From Anthoceros angustus (Eukaryota > Streptophyta > Anthocerotopsida > Anthocerotales > Anthocerotaceae): DNA of 64,000 bases. Below, one piece after another: positions 50,840 to 63,214 of this stretch (the first letter of the stretch is position 1; each line of letters begins with the position of its first letter). The stretch lies in assembly GCA_010909165.1 (NCBI GenBank), contig VJWM01000222.1:62001-126000 (forward strand), read 5' to 3'. The notes beneath the pieces were generated by a model. The model saw nothing but the letters and a program-made list of their open reading frames with translations, was not told the origin of the DNA and did not search any database. The translations under genes and the position numbers were made by a program.

Positions 50840-51720
50840 TACTCAAATTCTCAGAACAATGGATGAAGTGCTTGAAGAGGGATGAAAGCACTTGCAATTC
50901 ATTGATGTCTTTGCCTTGGTGGCCGATATGAAGGTATTCCCAAGGAGTGGGGTGAACATAGGATCGACTTGGAACACGGGAGCAATCCGATGAGGATTCC
51001 ATGATTACAAGTTAAATCAGTACTCCCTTGAAGGTCAAAGGATCGAGTTGGTAGTATCTCAAGCGGATGTAATCTATCCTATAGTCAATACCGAATGGGT
51101 GGCTCCGTGTAGTGGTCCCGAAGAGCGACCCGGGGAAAGATTCGGGGTTGCCAAGACTAGCGAAGGTTGAATAAGGTCACCAAAAGGATCATTTCCCATT
51201 GCCTTCATCGATAACATCCTTGGATGCAGTCGTGGGATGGCGTATTCCTTTTTAGATGGGTATTTAGGCTATAACCAGCTGCATCTCCGGGAAGCGTGTG
51301 GCCAACATAGGAGCATATGCCTACAAGCGGTGCATTCGGGTTGTGAGGCGCTGGGTCTTTCATCGAACCATCGTCAAGATCTTCAAGGACTTCCTCGGGG
51401 ACTTTATGGAAGTTTTCTTGGGCGACTTTTGCGTGTTTGGGCTGTGAAGGACCATCTAGTATGCACCGGAGTGTGGAGCGATGTCGAGCCACTGCAGTTA
51501 TGTTTGCATCGAGAAAAGTGCTATTTGGCATGTCGGAAGGAATCATCTGTTGGGACATGAATTTTCGAGAACACGGTATAGAGGTTGATCCGACAAGGTC
51601 AAGGTCATAGCCACTCTAAGCTCCAACTGCAGGAACATTGGGTTCCTTGGGATGGTCGGAGTCTGACCGTTCCAAATTTTGCGAGCAGGTGCTCCACTAG
51701 CGAGGTGGGCGAGAGGGCCC
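50840..51720 (+). pseudogene. gypsy3 reverse transcriptase (right arm), catalytic Asp lost
   Basis: MAYSFLDGYLGYNQLHLREA, IVKIFKDFLGDFMEVFLGD in the third frame (FLGD at 51415-51426, where the left copy has FLDD), LHREKCYLACRKE, IEVDP-type text, then FLGMV and the joint. GAC to GGC removes the first Asp of the catalytic pair, so this copy could not have been active after that change. Confidence 0.8.
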
Positions 51721-53671
51721 CAGCATTGGGATTCTCAGTCCCATACTCGGGACAGCCGGTGGAGGCTCAACAAGAACTCAGCGGTCCCATACTCGGGGCT
51801 CAGAGGAATCTCGGCCTTGGCCCTCAGCAGTCCACACACAGGGCCCGCTGATCCCAATGCGAACACCTTGACTCCATGCCAAGGACTGAGGAGAAGCCCA
51901 TCATCGGGCCTCGCGATCCCACACTACAGCAGTGAGTGGATCCCACATGGGCAGCCTTACGGCGTTTGGTGGGTATTGCCCACCACCATGGACCATGTTC
52001 GATGGTGGGAGTGGCAGGCGAGCCACCCAGCCATGAGGAGGGCCAGCCACTTGGGAGCGGCGCACCTATGCTTCCAGTAGCTACTCGGGAGCACCCCCGC
52101 ATTTAGCCCTGTCGCATGAATGTCTTGCAGTGAGCAATGCCATGAGTGGACAATAGGAAGGCCATGTCACGGTGAATGGCTATGCTCCCAAGCTTGTGCT
52201 CTTGGACCACGAGGAGCGCAGTGATCGTGATCATTGGCAAGGCTCTACTTGAGGTTGAACTTGCGAGGCGACACTCCGCCATTCACCACAGGAACATCGG
52301 GCAGCCTCTGCAGCTATGGAACTGTGTGTGGGAGAGCTGTTCAGCCAGCAGCCATCACGCTCAAGCAGGACGGCCAGCTGCCATGACATTGGCCATTCAT
52401 TGCCTTGTCACGGCGCTAACTTCTGATGTCCTTCTCGGACGGGGTTTTTGTTTCCACCGGCATCAGCGTGGACAATTGGGCGAGCAAGCTCACTACTCCG
52501 ATTGGCGTAGTGGAGGTCGACAAGTGGCGCACTTTCCTTGAATACTGCATGGCGGATTGGACAAAGTCGCCCTTTGTCCTGGCTACTCAGTCCTTATGGC
52601 GACCATTGAGGTTGTCCCAGTGCTCGGCGGCGGCCCGGCATTTGGTGACATCTTGGAGCTTGCGACTTGGATCGAGATCACGAGGCCGACCATTTTGATC
52701 ACGTGACTGCTAGGAGACACTCCACCATCATTCAAAGTGTCCAGGCTGGTTCAGCAAGCTCTTCCACAGTGCAGCAAGCTCTGCAGCACTCCCCTTGGGC
52801 GGGAGCTGCACCTTCCACCACAATGAGCCGGCGGATCATCACGTGGTGAGCGCCACCTCGGCATTACTTTCTTTGGGCCTGGGGGCATTGCCTGGTGCAG
52901 AGGCCCTTTTTCTGAATGGCATCTTGGTCGATCGTTACATTTATTGTGACCATTGTCCCAAGGCGCAATGCATTCTTTGCTTTTCCTTCGGGGAGGCTGT
53001 GACGTGATTCCCTTCACTACTTCCGCCAATGCTATCGGGCACCTTTTCTGATGCCCAAGACATCCAGTGTTGCCGCCACATTCAGCTCCAGCCCCATCCG
53101 CCGTGATTGCGGGATGGGAATGCGAGGATTTTCTCAAGCCGACACAGGAGGATTACAAGACCCGCGAACATGTTTTGGGACCTTCACGCATCTTGGTGGA
53201 TGTTCAGCCACTTCAGCCATTGCTTACTATTTGGAGAGAACACCTCGGCGGTGGACACTCGGTACAAGTTCGCCAAGACATGGCCATCATCCGGCGGCGT
53301 AGGCACGCCCTTGCTCATAGATCTTTATCGAGTTGGCGGTTCGCTCATCGCTGCGAAACTATTGGACCAACGGCCCCTCAACCTTTGCTAGAGTTGGTGG
53401 TCACCCGCTTTTCTCGGGACCCCACTCTCAAGCTCTCCGTGTTGGACCCTTGGCATCGGCCACGGGCTGTGCAGTGCGGCGTGCACCTTAGTACCGCACC
53501 AACATGCGGGGCGGGCGGCGACCCTTCCACCTAGTGAGCTTTCACGGCTCCCTATGCCTACGAGGGGACAAGGCGGTGCACTGTTCAACTTGACAACACC
53601 CACCGGTGGGAGGGCCCAATGTGGAGGAGGCGGGAGGCGTCATGGGTTTCCACACCCATGCCCTTCTTGTC
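51721..53671 (+). mobile_element. gypsy1 fragment E (mirror of D)
   Basis: Starts cagcattgggattctcagtc (gag-pol spacer with tcccatactcggga pieces at 51738 and 51785). It carries the protease region (ggtgaatggctatgctccca near 52172; active site damaged, LLDHEE instead of LLDTG), ITL/AMTLAIHCLVT, and the long spacer with RDGNARIFSS, HLGGC and GFHTHA, ending at tttccacacccatgccc. No LTR of its own. Confidence 0.8.
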
Positions 53672-55141
53672 GTGAGCGTGAAAAGTTTGGGACTACGGTG
53701 TCCCAGTATGCTTGTCCGGGGCAACTCCACCAATCTTAATGAGGACTATGGGTGCCTTGTCCCATAGGACGATCTGGCGATCCCATGTGGGCCATGTCCC
53801 AAAGCTGGGGCAGTCCGGCGATCCCATTTGAGGCTGCCTTGTCCCAATGGGGTCCCCGATCGCTATGGGGCCACCATGTCCCATCTGGGGCAGTCCAATT
53901 GCAGCTGCCACCCTGCCAGCCACTTATCGTCACTCCGTGTCGGGGCTCTGCTTTGAATGGGGCCAAAGTTTGCAGTCCAGTATGAGTCATACAAAGGTCC
54001 CCTTGCAAAGAACAAAATATCTTTGGGAGCATACTGCTCCTAAAAGGATCCGCAATGGCGAGAATCACGAGATTTCTTGAAGATTTCTTGGCCAGCCGAG
54101 TTTCTTGTTGAGAACTTCGAGCCGCCTTGTAGGAAGGCTGAGCAAAAACACCAGATCTAATCGATCTTGGATTTCCAGTTGCAAGGGTTCACAAAGTGCT
54201 TTCCTCCCTAACAGTGGCTCGAGGCGATTTGAAGACTACCCTCATTCCTTGCCCCACGGTCCTCATTCCGCTCGCCATCATCTCCACGCTCCGCCCGGCT
54301 CGATTCCCAGCTGATGTTTGCGCCATGATGCAAGCAACCCTCACGCTTGGTGGTGCTCCTCCCACGTTGATCGGTGCCTTGTTTGGGTTTGGGTCGGTTT
54401 GGTTTCACACCTAAACTAAGTGGCTTTTCTAGCCTACCTAGTTATCCGTTCATAACGGATCTATTTCCTATAACTAGTATTTAAAGAAATGAATCCTTGG
54501 ACTATGGGCCAATCAAAATAAAGGATATGTTTTCATGTCCTTGGTTAATGAAAATGCCTAACCAAGCGTAGTATATAAAAGCAAGCATACATCGAGTTCA
54601 CATTCTTTGCATGTGTACCTTAGTTCTTGTGTCTTGACGTTGGGCTGGTGGCTGCGGCAGTCCCGGTCCATGTGGGGCGCCCGTCCCGCCTGGGCCCGGT
54701 CGGCTATCCCGGTTATTGGGACTACCATGTCCCCAGTGGGGCGATCCGCTGTCGGTGTGGGGCCATGTCCATGTCAGGCCGGTCTTGGCAACCTCGGCGG
54801 TATCGTGAGCGTGAAAGTTTGGGACTACGGTGTCCAGTATGAGCTTGTCCGGGCAACTCCACCAATCCAGCTTGAGGACTATGGGGCGCCGCCTCAGAAC
54901 GATCCCGGTCCGGTGGGAGCCATGTCCCAAAATGAGCGATCCTCCGGCAATTTTAACTGTGTCAGCCATGTCCCGCGATCGGCTATGGCGCCATGTCCCA
55001 TAGTGATCTGGTTGCGCTTCCTTGCCTCCTCCCCACTTATCATCACTCCGTGATTCGGGAAGCTGCGAATGGGCCAAAGTTTGGCGATCCAGTATGAGTC
55101 CCACAAGGTCCCCTTGCAAAGAACAAATATCTTTGAGAGCA
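53672..55141 (-). repeat. gypsy1 LTR-LTR junction (copy C)
   Basis: Minus strand: complete LTR 55141-54035 (TGCTCTC...AGGAGCA), three-base spacer, then the start of a second LTR from 54031 down to 53672, ending at aacttttcacgctcacga. The joint reads GAGCA-GTA-TGCTC. The TATA box lies at 54572-54579. Mirror of 22407-23885. Confidence 0.75.
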
Positions 55142-55159
55142 TCTCCTACCCCAGCCATT

Positions 55160-55300
55160 GAAGCTTGTGTGCCCAATCTTTGAGGCTGCCGGAGGCGACA
55201 CATTGTACCACGCACCTCGGAGAGAGGCGGTACCAAGCAAAATAGGTGGTATCCGTTGCGGTGGTCGCCTGACATCAGTCGTCATCCTCCCGTCGCGCAT
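55160..55300 (-). pseudogene. PHD-finger-like tail of gypsy1 integrase (copy C)
   Basis: The minus strand reads LMSGDHRNGYHLFCLVPPLS then EVRGTMCRL. NGYHLFCL-x-PPLSEV is the clearest copy of the H-x2-C core. The CDxC before it is reduced to GDHR by changes at a CTG/CG-type site, and the last pair (WYCPLC) is degraded to MYNVSP/TMCRL. Confidence 0.55.
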
Positions 55301-55319
55301 GGGTAATCAGCGGAGGTAC

Positions 55320-56640
55320 CCAATCACGGTGACAATGGTTGGATCGAGTTGGGCAAATGGCAAGGCGCACAATTTTTCATGTGATCCTTGGTGGTACGTC
55401 CATCCTTGTAGCACTAGCACACCATTCTCCTTGACCTCACGAACTAAGCACATGTCGTGGTGGTGGTGTCAAGGTGTCTCCACTTGCAAGTAAACAAAGT
55501 CCCACAGAAATTTCTTGAGCTTGGGTGCAGGCGCGGCTGCAGTGTGGGCATATCTAAGGGTGTCCCGATGTTGGGCAATCCTCAAATTAGCCATGGCCAT
55601 CGGCATGGCTTGCCGCTCAATGGCAACCTGACTAATGTTGCCCAAATTCTTTGGATCATCGGATCCACTACCTCATAGAGTTGCTTGGCAATTGAGCTAG
55701 GCGGCATGGGTTCCCTCCCAAAGCAGCAAGTAGGGACTGAAATGTGCCAGGAGGCATGCCGACTCATACGGTAGCCATGGCGATGTAAGGAAGAGCCAAG
55801 TCCACTCTCTTTGGCATTTGAAGGCGAGCTTCCTTAGACCCTTCTTGATGGTACAGCCATCCGTTGGGCCATCCCGAGGATGGTCTCGGCTGGTCTGCGA
55901 TGGTCGATGGTAGCTGCGTCTAGCGGTCTTGGAATTCCCTCGAATTCGGACCACGATCCGTCAAGCACTCGACTCCCAAAGCGACTCGGCACATTTGAAG
56001 AAAGGCACGGCGGTGCTTTTGGAGCTCTTGTCGTGAGCCACCACCTCTACCCACTTGGAGAAGTGCTCCATCATGACGAGAATGTACGTTCCCTCGTGGT
56101 GTCTTGGGTAGTTCACCCAACAAGTCACAAGACCACCTAAAGAACGGTCCCATGATAGGCAAAGGTGCAGTGAGGGTTACGGATGGTGAAGGAGGTCTTC
56201 ACCACATGTCGATCCTTGCAGGCCACTGTGTTTGACTTGGGCGTACATCCCTTGCCAATGGAAATGTGGGAGGAGCAAGCGTAAGTCGCTTGACTCCAAA
56301 ATGGCCCATGTCGTGCACTCGGCGGATCAGCTGCTCCCTATCGGTGGTGGCACCAATCGTTCCAGCCCATTGGTCAGCCTCCTCGGCAAATGCCCATCAC
56401 GCCATTGATACTTGGGCCTGGCGAATTCTTTCTTGCTCAGCGTGCTCAATGGCTGATCAAATGTTTGGACAAATAGGAGAGTTTGAGTCTTCCCGGATGT
56501 CCTTGGACCTCTGTCCCCGACATATGTGCTCAATGCTGGGCATCCCATACTCGGGACGATCACCCGCTTGTCAAAGCCACCATCAGCCACCACATGCTGC
56601 GGATCTCCATCATCTTGGTCTGTCGGCCTAACATCTTCGC
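55320..56640 (-). pseudogene. gypsy1 integrase (copy C)
   Basis: Minus-strand text includes KKEFARPKYQWRDGHLPRRL, TNGLERLVPPP, GPFFRWSCDLLGELPKTPRG (first Asp), CLTDRGPNSREFQD (second Asp, TDRG intact), RPSQTSRDHPRDGPTDGC, KKGLRKLAFKCQREWTWLFL and HFSPYLLLWEGTH. It gives the best view of the second catalytic Asp in this family. Confidence 0.85.
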
Positions 56641-56649
56641 AGCTCTTGG

Positions 56650-57860
56650 GATTAGAGAGAGTGTCCAGCGTTTTGGTGTGTGACTCGATTGACCACTTGA
56701 AATTCATAGTCTGCAAGATCATGGCCCACCTTGCAAGCTTCCCTCAACTTGGTGTTGGTCATCAGCCATTTGAGGGCTGATGGTCGATGACTAGCGTGAA
56801 GGGCTTGCCATACAGTGTGGCCTGAAATGACAAAGCCCTTGTCTGTGACTAGACACTCCCTTGGTAGCTCATGGTTGGCTTCAACACGATTGTTGCTGCG
56901 TGAAGCATCGCAACCACCCGTTCCTTTCCATCTTCATCTTGTTGGGCTAGCCCTAGGCCCAAGATGCTCCATCCGTATGTACCACAAGCGGCTTGGAAAG
57001 TCAGCCATGCGGAGCTTAGTCAAGCTCGGTTTCAGCGTGTCAGCTTGCTGGGTCTTCTGTCCAGGCCCAAACAACATCCTTCCGACAAGTCATTGACAGC
57101 TTGGCGGTGAAGTCCGAATGTATACTCATTAATAGTTGCATAGGCGAGGAAGCTCGCAGGCGAGAGGTTTGTGGGCTCGCACCTGCAAGATGGCCTGTAC
57201 CTTGGCAGCATGAGGCATTACGCCGCCGAGCACAACCCTGACCAAGGTATGCCACGGTGTCCATGCCAAATTCACACTTGGCGGGTGACATGTCAGCGCC
57301 CAATCTCTTGAGCAGATCTTCCGGTGCACCAAATGAGACTCAAAGTCCTCATGTGGACAGGACATCATCAATGTAGCACATGAGGTTCTTGAACACCGCA
57401 AGTACTATGTCCATTCTGGCTGGAAGTCACGGCGTTCTTGAAGCAAAGGGCATCACCAGCCATTCCCACAGCTGAGAGCCGTGGAAGGCTGTCTTCTTGA
57501 TGTCCTCTTCAGCAGCACTGGTTGAAGCCTTGGCCTTAAATCAAAATCGAGAAGTAGGTAGACTTGCCAATGTTGTCGAAAATCTCCTCCGGCGTTGGCA
57601 TGGGGTGCGATCACAGGCTGTCAGCGTTGATAGGACGGTAGTCTCCGCATCCTCTTCTCTGTCCACATTCCGTTCTTTGTCCTTCTTGGGAGGCATCACA
57701 TGGCGGCATAGTCGGGCTAGAGGGCGAATGAGCCCGGCTTCAAGCAACTCTTGACATGCATCCACCATGTCCCACTCGGTTTTGCTGAGCCTGCGCCTCA
57801 CAGATGGGCTCCTTGCTGGTCAGATTGATGCGGAAGGTGGTCACATTCGCTTCAATTCCC
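56650..57860 (-). pseudogene. gypsy1 RT and RNase H (copy C)
   Basis: RT from 57850: NVTTFRINLTSKEPICEAQ, EWDMVDACQELLEAGLIRPL, VMPPKKDKERNVDREED, the YIDD codons at 57364-57375, DMSPAKCEFGMDTVAYLGQG. RNase H: AQQDEDG-type region near 56950, then WAMILQTMNFKWS. The YGKPFTLVIDHQPLKW area is degraded. Domain order as in copies A and B. Confidence 0.85.
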
Positions 57861-57899
57861 GCATGGAGGCAAAAGCGATCACGGTATTGGAGCAAAGGG

Positions 57900-59460
57900 C
57901 ATGTATCGTGCTTTACACTTGTTGTGAGTTGGGGCCCCATGACCCAAAGTCTCGACACATAAGCGAGGCTTGGGTCTTGGTATGAATTAAGTCCCTACTC
58001 GGGCATCCCATACTCGGGGCGATCCCATACTCTGTCCCAGTTGACTTCCCATGTCCACGAGCTTGATGCGAGAATCTGTTGGGATGGCCATGCCACTGCT
58101 CCCCACACATCAAGCCAATATGACGGTGGTGTATCCGGGAAGGGCAAATGGGCGTCGGCAGCATGTGGGAAAAGGACCTCGGGCGGGTGGGAGCTCAGCG
58201 GGAATGCCAACTGAAAGGCCGGACATATGCTGATGAGCCAAGTGAGGGTGACAGATCCATAGCGGCCCAAGGCGGCCGGCGGTGACACTCGGTAACTTAG
58301 GGGCAGCGGTGGCATGGGTGTGGAAACCCATGGCGCTCCCGCTCCTCCACATTGGGCTCCTCCCAGGTGGGTGTTGCTGTTGAATAGCAGACCTGCCCTT
58401 GTCCAGGCATAGGGGCCGGAAAGCTCACTAGGGTGGGAAGGGTCTGGGCTGTCCGGCGTGTTGTCTTGATGCAAGGTGCAGCTCGGCACATCACGGCCGT
58501 GGCGATGCCAAGGTCCAACACATTGGAGAGCTTGAGAGTGGGGTCCCGAGTAGTGCGGGTGACCACCAACTCTAGCAAAGGTTGAGGGCCAGTTGGTCCA
58601 ATAGTTTCGCAGGCGATGAGCCGCCAACTGGACAGCATCCATGAGCAAGGGCGTGCCCACATGCTGCTGGATGATGGCCATGTCTTAGCGAACTTGCCGG
58701 CCGAGTGTCCATTGCGGGGTGTTCTCCGGCAAGTAAGCGCGGCCAGTGCTGAACATCCACCAAGATGCGGTGAAGGTCCCAAAACAAGGCGGTTCGTGGA
58801 TCTTGTAATCCTCCCCTGTGCCGGCTTGAGAAAATCCCTTGGCATTCCCATCCGCAATCACGAAGTGGATGGGGCCCAGATGTGGCGGCTGAGCTAGCTG
58901 GATGTCTTGGGCAGAGAAGGTGAGATAGGGAATGGCGGGGCGGTACAGCGGTTGGGGAAGCCGCGCGATTGACGATCATGTGCCGCCTGACCTGATCCGC
59001 ATAAGCCATTCCAGCAATGCCTTCAGCTCCGCCTCGGCCCACCGTTCCAGGTAATGCTGAAGCCGTGGCGGTCCAGGATGACATCTTGCTCAATGTGGAG
59101 GATGCTGTCAGCTGATTGCTGCAGCTGCACTCGTGGAGAGCTTGCTGAACCAGGTCGGACACTTGAATGATGGTGGAGTGTCTCCCAAACCTGTTGTGAC
59201 CAAATGGTCGGCCTCCTGATCCAAGTCATCAAGCTCCAAGCTCCGATGTCACTCAAATATGGCTGTGTGTGAGCACCGGGGCAGCCTGAATGGTCGCCAT
59301 AAGGACTGGAGTAGCTGGGGCGGTGGCGACTCGGTCCAATCCGCCATGCAGATTCAAGGGAAAGTCGCCGCTTGCGGCCTCCACTCGCCAATCGCGATGG
59401 TGAGCTTGCTCTGTCAATTGTCCACGATGCGGTGGAAACAAAAACTCCATCCGAGAAGGA
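57900..59460 (-). pseudogene. gypsy1 protease-RT spacer (copy C)
   Basis: Single-copy version of the conserved spacer: QGRITRSTNRLVLGPSPHLG, KFAKTWPSSSSMWARPCSWM in one frame and RQDMAIIQQHVGTPLLMDAV in the other, LLELVVTRTTRDPTLKLSNV, GFHTHAT, FALPGYTT. No recognised domain. It ends with the ccgagtatggga pieces near 58005-58035. Confidence 0.55.
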
Positions 59461-61950
59461 CATGTGTAGTTAGCATTTGTCGTGACAAGGCAATGAATGG
59501 CCAATGTCATGGCGTGGTTGTCAGGCTTGAGCGTGATGGCGTGGTGAGCGGTCTCTCCACACAGGTTCCACAGGCGCGAGGCTGTCACGATGTTCGGGGT
59601 GAATGGCGGTCGTTCCCTGCAAGTTCAACTGGGCGAGAGCCTTGCCAATGATCACGGGCATGCCCCGTGTCCAAACACAAGCTTGGGAGCATAGCCATTC
59701 ACCGTGACATGGCCTTCCCTATTGTCACCATGGCATTGCTCACTCGCACATTCATGCGATTGGTGGGCTGAATGCGAGGTGCTCCGAGTACTCCCTTGGG
59801 GCCAGGCGCGCATCGCCTCAAGTGGCTGGCCCTCCTCATGGCTGTGGGTGGCCTGCCACTCCACCATCGTAACATGGTCGATGGTGGTGGGCTCAACTGA
59901 AACGTCAGTGAGGCTGCCCATGTGGGATCCACCGGCAATCCCGGGCGAGTATGGGGCAGAGTCCCGATGGGTTTCTCCTCGCGGTCCTTGGCATGGGCAT
60001 GAAGGTGCTTGGCATTGGGGCTGCTGTCGTCCAGTGTGGGGCTGAGGACCAAGGCTGAGATTCCCTCCAGTATGGGATGAGTCTGTTGAGACTCCTATCC
60101 CGGTATGGGGTGGAGAATCCCAATCTTGAGGCCCTCGGCAGTTGAACATGGAGCTGTGGTGTGCAGCTGAGGTGTCCCCAGCAGCCCCATGCATGTGGGA
60201 TTGGGTGTCCGGCTGGGACTCTCCGGGATCCGAGTATGGGATAGCCGGAGACTTATGTTGCCAAGCCCAGCTGCAGGGAGATCAAAGGAGTCTCCAACAC
60301 CTTGCATGATCAAGGTGTGTCCGGTGGTAGATCTTGCGCAGTGCCCATGACTCGAATGTGGAGGCTGCTCTCGGCGCTCCATCCAGTGATCCATCCAGGC
60401 AGGATGGCCACGCCCGGAGCAGGGCAAGGATCTAGGCATGGCAGCCCTCGCCCTCTTGCCGGATCGGCGTCCCGCAACATCCAAATGTGCCTTCTTCAAG
60501 TCCTACACCATGTGGCGGGTAGGACTAATCGGCGTGGAATCCACAAGGCGATGGACAGTACAGGCCTCATGTGGCGGCCATAATCCTCCTCTCCCTCCTC
60601 AAGGGTGCCAAAATGGGCTGTCCGGCGGGCTTGGAGGTGGAGGTGCTGCCAGCTGGGCTCCCTAGGCGGGTAAGTGCTGCCACTGCTGCCTCCAATGCGG
60701 CAATCTTGTCGTTAGCCGCACTCCCTTGGCCCCATTCATTGTGATCGCCCTTGCCCTTGACGCAGTGGCTGTTGTGAGTCCAGTGAAGGTGTGGGTGTCC
60801 TTGCGATATTTGCGCTCGGATGCTGTAACCAAATGGCCAGTCTTGTTGCAATGGGAACAATGCAAACCTTCCACGGAAGCTTGCCTTGAGCCAAATGATC
60901 CGGGCTGCCACGATTGCACTTGTGGAGGTGGCTGCGGCTGCTGACTTGATTGGCCTGGCTGAATGGGCTTGAAACCCCTGATCCCACGCCTCCGGATGTG
61001 TTCCCTTGCTGGAAAACATACTTTGATAGTGCGTGAAGGCCTTGGAGTGTCGAGAAGCATACGCTGGCGATTTCCTTGCGCTCCGCTTCTTCATGGACTG
61101 TTCAGTCTGTCCCCATACTTGTCCACCAAAGAGGTGACAAGTTGAAAGTGGAACAATGGATCTCCCTCCAACGTGAAACTTCTCGCCTCTTGGTCGATCA
61201 ACATCCGTGCCCTCGCCACGGAGCTGCGAAGGTCATCTGGACGATCTCACCCTTCTTGCGAACTGGCTAGCTCGCTATTTTCTCAGGAGTCTTAAGTGAA
61301 TGCCTTCTCGAGGATGGCCATGAACTCCTCCACGGTTGGGTACTTGGGAGTTTGGATGAACTCGGGACCCCCGTGGCTGCCACCCTCGTGACAATCGGAC
61401 TCACGGATGGTGGGCTGGGCGGTGGCGCGCTCAGCGGCAATCTTGGCACGGTGGGCACTCCGGCCGTTGCCAACTTGCCGTTGTAAGCAAGCTGCACTCC
61501 TTAGCGATTCACGTGGAGATGGTAGAAGGACAAATCGACTTGATGTGCCTCATACAAATCCAGCGCCTCGTCCAGCCAAGTAGCTTGAAAGTTGTTCAAA
61601 CATGCTTGGTGATTGTGTGGTGGCGAAAACCCGGGGCTTCGAGTTTTTCCCCTCTGGCGGCCACTTATCCTTGTCATAAACCGTCACGTTGGGTTTAGTC
61701 ATGAGACTCGTGTGAAAATTTGAGGTCTGTGATGGCAGGTAGCTACACGTAGTGACACAACTTCTCAACCTTCTAAGCGAGCAAAGGCGCCCTCTGCTCA
61801 CCTCTTACGGGCTGCCGCACTTCTTGCTCAGCCAATTCTCAACCTACAGCGACACAATTGCAAGTTACGCCTTAGCGACAAAGCCTACCACGGGCGCCGG
61901 GGACCCCACGATCCGCACGCCAATTTGTCCCTACTCCTAAGACCAATCTC
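59461..61950 (-). pseudogene. gypsy1 gag, spacer and protease (copy C)
   Basis: Gag: FEQLSSYLAGRGAGFV (61550-61610), EALDLYEAHQ-type text in another frame, KKRSARKSPAYASRHSKAFT, HYQSMFSSKGTH, then HCSHCNKTGHLVT near 60830-60870 (last Cys lost). Spacer motifs tcccatactcgg in reverse (60065-60240). Protease: NAMVTIGKAMSR / DNREGHVTVNGYAPKL, with D-T-G codons at 59662-59672. Confidence 0.75.
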
Positions 61951-62049
61951 CTCCACTCAAAGTGCCCTCTTCACTTGCGGTTGGGATTGCGTCCCTTAGG
62001 CTCACGGTGGCCTTCCACTAACACCTACACTTCTAATCCTCTACTCATC

Positions 62050-63210
62050 TCCTCATCCTCTTCCTCCTATTCTAACCTCGATTCGGGCTTCCGAGGCTTG
62101 ACTCGCCCTTAGCAACTGTGACTGAGGGTCCGCCTCCACAAGTTCTTCCTCCGGACAGCTCTCTCCTCTGTTTGAGCCAACCTTCCCTCAAGACCTTTTC
62201 CGCTCTTATTTGGTCTATAAGATCCGCTGGGCTTCTCCTGACCTTCTCCAACTTGGCTGCCTTCTCATCGGACTCCATGGCTTCCGATTTGCCACTTGGT
62301 CCTGCCTCCTCTCGATCATCTCTTGGGCCTTGACTTCCCTCACGACATGCCCACAGGAGGCTGTAGTTCCCTAGCCTTCAAGTCCTGGTGAGTGCTTCAC
62401 AAGCACTCGGCAAATCTCATAAGGGGCCCAAATTCCGCCCCTGGTGGCCTCTTGCTGGAAATTTCCAGCCTTTCCCACCTCCTCGAGGCCATGTGGCGCG
62501 GGCGTGAGCCCTCACCTTGTCGCCCCATCCGCTCTCCCACCAGTAGCGGGTGATGGCGGCTGGCGCCGCGGCGCCCTCATGTTCTCTCCTTCCCTTCCCT
62601 ACAGCCAGGCACCCCTCGGCGTGGGGTGCCCGCGATGGGCTGCTCCCCTACCCATGGTAGTCGCCTGCCTACCATGGTAGGCTGGCGCCTATGATAGCCC
62701 TACCCAGGTGAGGTGCCTCCCCAGGGGTGCCTCTTCCCTAGGCACCCATGAGATGGTGAACTCCTCCCACCTTTGGGTATCACCCCTCACATGGTAGCCC
62801 TCCTCTCATGGACTACCATCCGGCCCTCCTCGGGGACCTTGCCTCTCCTTCCCTTGCTCTTGTGGGGGAAAGGCCACCCATTCAAGCAACCTCGTTGCCT
62901 CTACTTCTCGCCCTTGGCCTGGCGCTTGTGGAGTGTCTGGTCTCCCGCGTCTTCCTCAGCGAAGGCGAGGCCTCTCTAAGCTTGGCGGGGTGAATTATTT
63001 CGAAGGATGCCAAGCATCCTCCACTCCTTCTTTGGTGAGAGCCTCGGTCTCCACAAATGCACCAAATAGGTCTTTGAGATATGAGGGCCTTGGCCTTCCT
63101 CATCCACAATTTGGCCTAAGGAGCTTCTCCACATGATGGATGTGAGCCTCATACATGATGGTGCCCCAATCAAACTTGGCTCCTCTGAAATCTTCCACAA
63201 AATTGAAGGA
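62050..63210 (-). pseudogene. mirror of the unrecognised coiled-coil ORF
   Basis: The minus strand reads ALTSFNFVEDFRGAKFDWGT, IMYEAHIHHVEKLLRPNCG, YLKDLFGAFVETEALTKEG (63330-63040), then the low-complexity middle, and at 62072-62278 the coiled coil MESDEKAAKLEKV...LIDQIRAEKVL. Combining the two arms suggests an original protein of at least 300 residues, but neither copy is open. Confidence 0.45.
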
Positions 63211-63214
63211 AGTT

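Larger units (their letters stand above)
46688..51720 (+). mobile_element. gypsy3, 5' half (right arm)
   Basis: Mirror of 25748-30779: 5' LTR 46688-47624, primer site 47625-47640 (ttttgggcgttgcgggg), gag 47700-49700, protease zone 49750-50600, RT to 51720. It ends at the same RT position as the left copy and is fused to the same place in gypsy1. Divergence from the left copy is larger than in the gypsy1 LTR region, for example across 50340-50600. Confidence 0.8.
53672..61950 (-). mobile_element. gypsy1 copy C
   Basis: Mirror of copy A: gag (61950-60560), gag-pol spacer (60500-59800), protease (59760-59460), long spacer (59460-57900, single copy), RT (57860-57060), RNase H (57060-56650), integrase (56640-55320), PHD-like tail (55300-55160), LTRs (55141-53672). 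It is about 1 kb shorter than A because it lacks A's tandem duplication. Confidence 0.85.
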
